Shown: positions 58,029 to 64,000 of the stretch, in pieces
How the letters are laid out: each line of letters begins with the position of its first letter
Position numbering within the stretch: position 1 is the stretch's first letter
From: Adineta steineri
Lineage: Eukaryota; Rotifera; Eurotatoria; Adinetida; Adinetidae
NCBI GenBank assembly: GCA_905250115.1
Contig: CAJNOI010000088.1
Location: 323,618-387,617 of the forward strand
Length of the DNA stretch: 64,000 bases
Reading direction: 5' to 3'
Program-made: the position numbers and the translations under genes
The notes under the pieces: generated by a model
Seen by the model: only the letters and a program-made list of their open reading frames with translations
Told to the model about the DNA's origin: nothing
Database searches by the model: none

Positions 58029-59246
58029 AATTTTGAATAATTATTCCCGAATAGTAACTTCATATATATATATATATAATCTTGACATATCTGTCGTTCT
58101 TATAATTATGCCTATTTGTTGTCAATGTTTTTGTATTGATGTCAGTGCTTGATTTTTTTTTTCTTTAAAGACAGTATATTAAACGATTTGTTATGTATAA
58201 TAATAAGTGATAACTAGCAATATTTTAAATATGAAGTCGATCTAACGTATGTCAAAGAAGTCTTGGCACAGAATGTTACGAGCCAATGAGAGTCAGTTAG
58301 TATCAGGAATAGGTATATGACAACTCCGGTTCCGCTCAACGAATGGGAATTGTTTGAACAGTTCTTGTTAAATTGAACTGGAGCTGTTGACCAGTTCACT
58401 TTATTCATATATTAATCATTATATTACATACAAACGTGAATAATATCTAACTATTCACGTTTAACGATTATTTTTGACAACGAAGTTATTAATAAAAGCT
58501 CAAAGCAATTCTTAAATAGATTGTGACAATTTTTTTTCGTCTGATGTTGTATTTGGATTTCAACATACTTAACCCTTTCAGGACGGGATTATTTTCTTAG
58601 AAAAAAATAGATTTTAAAGGATCAAATAATTCTGTTTTTTATTCAAATTTATTAATATGCTGTGCACACGATCGGATCACCTAACAACACCATGCTCACC
58701 TGTATATGCAAGAAAATAGATCAGAACGATACAGCCTAATAATTTAGTGCATAGAAGAAAAGGAAAAAAATAGGTCATAATTACGCAAGTCATATAAGAT
58801 ATATATCACTGCTATAAGTATTTTTTAACGTGTACACACCTACTTCCTATCGTCAATACATAACATGTTTCTTTTAAAAAAAGACTGGTATATACTGTGT
58901 ACCATCCGTCCTGAAAGAGTTAACGGAAATTGAGAAACAGTTTTTAACTGTTTCGTTTTATGAAGCAATATTTGCTGATTCATTATATTTAAATCTAAAA
59001 CGAACGACTTTAGAATTGCGAAAAATTATTATTAGTCTTATATAATCCGAACGGCTCTTAAATAGAGAATTTCGCCATACGTATTCTGAATATGTTTTGC
59101 TCTCGTCAGTGTATGCATTGAATAAAATATTCTTTAAACAATAGAATCTCTTTATTTAATCAAATAATTTCATTTAACAATAATTTATCTATGTACAAAA
59201 TTGTATGAATTAGAATACAACACAATGCTAAAATAAAAAGGCATGC
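58029..59246. other. Intergenic, convergent 3' ends, hosting a piggyBac-like element
   Basis: About 1.2 kb between the exonuclease and the coiled-coil gene. It includes a (TA)n tract near 58064-58078 and the element at 58569-58923. No coding frame stands out. Confidence 0.55.
58569..58923. mobile_element. piggyBac-like MITE (355 bp incl. TTAA sites)
   Basis: The left end is TTAACCCTTTCAGGACGGGA and the right end, reverse complemented, is TTAACTCTTTCAGGACGGAT (three mismatches in 20). Both ends carry TTAA. The start CCCTTT[C/G]AGG resembles the 17259-17511 element, but the inner sequence differs, so they are probably two related families. Confidence 0.75.
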
Positions 59247-60081
59247 TTAATTATTGCCTGGAAGTAATAATTTGGCAAGTGTTGCTTCATATTGTTCATC
59301 TAATGTTACAAGTTCTGCAACAACATTTAAACGTCGTTGTGCTAAATGTTTTAATTCTGCATATGCATTATGTCGTTGTTCATTACGTGTTTTTTGTCGT
59401 TGAATTGTTGTTGATAAATGTTCTGATAGACGACGAGTTTTCAATGGACCTTCAATACGAGGTGTTGATGAATTTGATGATGAACGCATTTGATTATTGG
59501 GTACTTCATGACGACGAATATCTGATTCATGTCTAAAGTATTATGTTTAGAAAATTTGTTATCTTTATCTAATGTATATATACAAACTTTTGAGATAATA
59601 TTGATGAATCTCTTTGAACAGGAAATGAATGATTAAGTAATTGCGCTAAAGTTCCCATTTCATGTGTTGAATCGAAATGATTTTCTTGTCCATGATCAAA
59701 TGATAATGGTTTAAATTTAATTTGTGATGGATATTCATCTGAACTTAATTCTCCACTTTCACATTCACTTGCACTACCATCCGACGATGTCAATGGTAAA
59801 TGTGCTGTACTATTATTAACACTAATAACTAAAATGAAATGTTAATTTATAAATTTTTATTATTTATGTATAGAATTAAAACCTTCTTTAACATAAATAC
59901 ATTTTCTTGAAACAGTTCTCATAGCAGCAGCTGCTGTATTTATATTTGTTGAAATATCTGATAAAGGTATCGATGGTCGATGGCAATAGCTATGTGTAGC
60001 TGTAATTGAAGATGAAGTATGTGTTGCTGTTGAATGCCATTTATTACTCGACGATAATAAAGTTGAACCTGAATTTGACAT
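59247..60081 (-). CDS. Unrecognised protein with C-terminal coiled coil
   Basis: Three exons in phase (60081-59883, 59828-59588, 59532-59247) give 241 residues. The first 70 residues are Ser/Thr/His/Ala-rich. Exon 2 has an acidic Ser stretch (SDGSASECESGELSSDEYPS) suited to phosphorylation. Exon 3 carries a highly charged helix, with RRLSEHLSTTIQRQKTRNEQ and later LAQRRLNVVAELVTLDEQYE, which has heptad-like spacing and likely forms a coiled coil, ending LLLPGNN. No family is recognised. The product is probably soluble, since no signal peptide or membrane segment is visible. The gene lies tail-to-tail with the exonuclease gene and just downstream of the HSP70 gene on the same strand. Confidence 0.6.
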
Positions 60082-60459
60082 TACTATTTCTTTTTCAAAT
60101 CAAAAAAGCAACAATTTTCATTTGTTCATATGCATAAACAAAACAGATAAGATAGTAATGTAATCTGATTAAAACATTTTACTTGTTATGCATATATAAA
60201 CAACAAAAAGAATGCATAAGAAAGATACATTACAACCCCTCGATAGATATAATGACTCATTCTTATTGAGGTTAACGAATAGAATTAGACGTAATTCTAA
60301 ATGATATAGTGAATGCACAAGATTTTAAAATGAAAAAAATTTATTTATTTTATTCACCGAAAAAAAAATCATCAGTTTAATACACATATAATTCATAAAT
60401 CTCGATTAGTTGAATTATAAAAAATGCTAACTGTCATTAAATAAGAAAATTCGTTTGAA
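60082..60459. other. HSP70 3' untranslated region and spacer
   Basis: AT-rich, with AATAAA-type motifs on the minus strand near 60340-60350 that could serve as the HSP70 polyadenylation signal. Confidence 0.5.
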
Positions 60460-62918
<2,459 letters not shown>

Positions 62919-62994
62919 AATTTGAGGTAAATGTATATGTAATCAAATGTTGTGTTGAAATAGAAAATATATTGCGAGTAAATACTTAAATATA

Positions 62995-63000
62995 CTTATA
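62995..63000 (-). promoter_or_regulatory. TATA box of HSP70 (TATAAG)
   Basis: On the minus strand TATAAGTATATTTAAG begins here, about 80 bp upstream of the HSP70 ATG and directly downstream of the heat-shock element. The spacing fits a short 5' untranslated region. Confidence 0.5.
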
Positions 63001-63004
63001 CAAT

Positions 63005-63024
63005 ATTCTAGACCATTCTTGAAG
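63005..63024 (-). promoter_or_regulatory. Heat-shock element, four alternating 5-bp units
   Basis: Read on the plus strand, aTTCt-aGAcc-aTTCt-tGAAg follows the nTTCn/nGAAn rule with three perfect units and one partial (GAc). HSF binds trimeric arrays of such units. It sits 4 bp upstream of the TATA box and about 90 bp from the HSP70 ATG. Confidence 0.6.
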
Positions 63025-63037
63025 GATCATGAATATA

Positions 63038-63075
63038 TACGAAGGTGAGTTGACGATTGTCGTTACACCTTCGTA
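63038..63075. repeat. Imperfect palindrome upstream of HSP70
   Basis: ACGAAGGTG and CACCTTCGT are perfect 9-bp inverted arms, extended imperfectly inward (TGACGA / TCGTTA). It lies just upstream of the heat-shock element. Confidence 0.5.
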
Positions 63076-63304
63076 CACAAATCAAGACGTGTTGTTATAG
63101 TACAATTGAGGAAGAAAAACCGAGAAGAAAAAGAAAAAACAAGAAGGGAGTGAAATAGTGATTTGCTTTTGTATTATGCCTACACACACGTTTTTTATGA
63201 TAATCGCAATAATATAGAAACCAACGAAAAATATTTGTAGATATTTATAGATTATGTTGATGACGACATGTTTGTGATATCTTTCAACTAGAAAAAAATA
63301 TGTA

Positions 63305-63312
63305 GAATCTTC
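63305..63312 (-). promoter_or_regulatory. Second, weaker heat-shock dyad
   Basis: GAAtcTTC (63305-63312) is one perfect dyad, about 390 bp upstream of the ATG. A dyad alone is a weak HSF site. Confidence 0.3.
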
Positions 63313-63589
63313 TTTTGCATTCTAATGGGAAGAAGAGTTGATTTAAAATTGATCGACTTAATCATATAAACTTAATATTTCGTTGTGAAATTGAGAAATC
63401 GATCAAAAATTAGCTAAAGAATTGATACTTTTATTTATTTCCAACAAATAAAGAATAATACATAAGCATATACATTTGATACAGACACACACGCATACAG
63501 AAAGAAAAAATTAAGATAAGATCATTTATGTATTATTTGATTTTTCAACAAAAAATTGTTCTATACGTATATAGTTCAATTCGTTTTCT

Positions 63590-63970
63590 TTAATGATGTT
63601 CATGTTGAAGTAAACGAAGTTCACTTGGATCAGCACTACCATTTGCCAAAAGGCCATTTGTACTTGATGAACCTGTATGTCCATTACCCATTGTTGGCAT
63701 TCCAAGCATAAAATCTCCATTACCATTTGAAGTTAAACCTTGTTCTGTATAAGTACTAATTTTTGTTTCTTTGCCTGGTTCATTCATAAAAGTTGTAGTT
63801 GCTGTTTGTGATGAAGTTGTAACCGGTATTCCTGATACTCCGTTTTTTTCTACAAGAGCAACCGGTGTTGGACTATCGGATTCATTGAAATATCGACGAC
63901 GACCAATCAAATAATAAAGACATGTTAAAAGAAAAATAATTGCAAGAATTGATGATAATAATCCGACGAG
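63590..63970 (-). CDS. C-terminal exon of a membrane protein (partial)
   Basis: After an acceptor (TTTTTATTGTAG at 63971-63972 on the minus strand), a 127-codon frame runs to TAA at 63590. It opens with a hydrophobic helix (LVGLLSSILAIIFLLTCLYY), then a stop-transfer LIGRRR and a cytoplasmic tail of about 100 residues rich in Gly, Ser, Thr and Asn (PTMGNGHTGSSSTNGL) ending LRLLQHEHH. This is the architecture of a type I receptor or adhesion protein whose ectodomain lies beyond the window. I cannot name the family. Its transcript ends about 670 bp upstream of the HSP70 start on the same strand. Confidence 0.65.
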   Translation of the reverse strand, partial: LVGLLSSILAIIFLLTCLYYLIGRRRYFNESDSPTPVALVEKNGVSGIPVTTSSQTATTTFMNEPGKETKISTYTEQGLTSNGNGDFMLGMPTMGNGHTGSSSTNGLLANGSADPSELRLLQHEHH

Positions 63971-64000
63971 CTACAATAAAAATTAGATCAATGTTTTTTT

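Larger units (their letters stand above)
62919..63589. other. HSP70 upstream region
   Basis: A 670-bp spacer holding the HSP70 core promoter (listed separately) at its left end and the 3' untranslated region of the upstream membrane-protein gene at its right end. Confidence 0.6.

Noticed and set aside
58214..58408. Minus-strand 64-codon frame
   Set aside because: Isolated, no motifs, in the convergent 3' spacer beside a transposon.

Overview
The window looks like draft nuclear sequence from a small-genome, AT-rich invertebrate, most likely a bdelloid rotifer. The case rests on intron style (many introns of about 50-57 nt with GTAAG/GTATG donors and TTTAG acceptors), A/T-ending codons, animal gene families (TRPC channel, GATA factor, nuclear receptors, GLUT), a WrbA-type quinone reductase that most animals lack, and scattered GTGTGGG-rich repeats recalling the TGTGGG telomere motif I remember for Adineta. 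The assignment to bdelloids is inference. A run of 100 N at 40532-40631 marks a scaffold join. All exon boundaries were derived by hand from splice signals and phase continuity; multi-exon CDS entries give the full span and list the exons.

Layout. 1-336: tail of a White-type ABCG half-transporter. 733-2057 (-): unrecognised single-pass membrane protein. 6175-13484 (+): TRPC cation channel in 21 exons, with an in-phase alternative last exon at 14000-14106. 14850-18019 (-): an orphan membrane-segment exon and two tandem three-exon genes for small secreted precursors that appear to be diverged paralogues. 22285-23830 (+): two-finger GATA factor in a gene-poor stretch (4.3 kb upstream, 3.4 kb downstream). 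27191-33363 (+): 726-residue Ser/Thr/Gln/Asn-rich protein with an ordered C-terminus. 35038-36774 and 46346-48078 (+): two divergent nuclear receptors sharing a DNA-binding-domain intron, flanking a CMPK2-like kinase and a repeat-rich protein (both -) on either side of the gap. 50146-51179 (+): WrbA-like flavoprotein. 52457-55028 (+): class I GLUT-type sugar transporter. 55256-58028 (+): MUT-7/EXD3-like DEDDy exonuclease. 59247-60081 (-): unknown coiled-coil protein. 60460-62918 (-): cytosolic HSP70 with a TATA box and heat-shock elements. 63590-63970 (-): last exon of a membrane protein.

The genes do not form one pathway; this is an ordinary eukaryotic neighbourhood. The newest-looking items are the paired secreted-peptide genes, the alternative TRPC tail, and a set of short non-autonomous DNA transposons: two piggyBac-like with TTAA, two hAT-like with near-perfect 8-bp duplications, and two less certain. 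Two of these lie inside introns, of the GLUT and exonuclease genes. Long stretches without genes are listed with what they contain.
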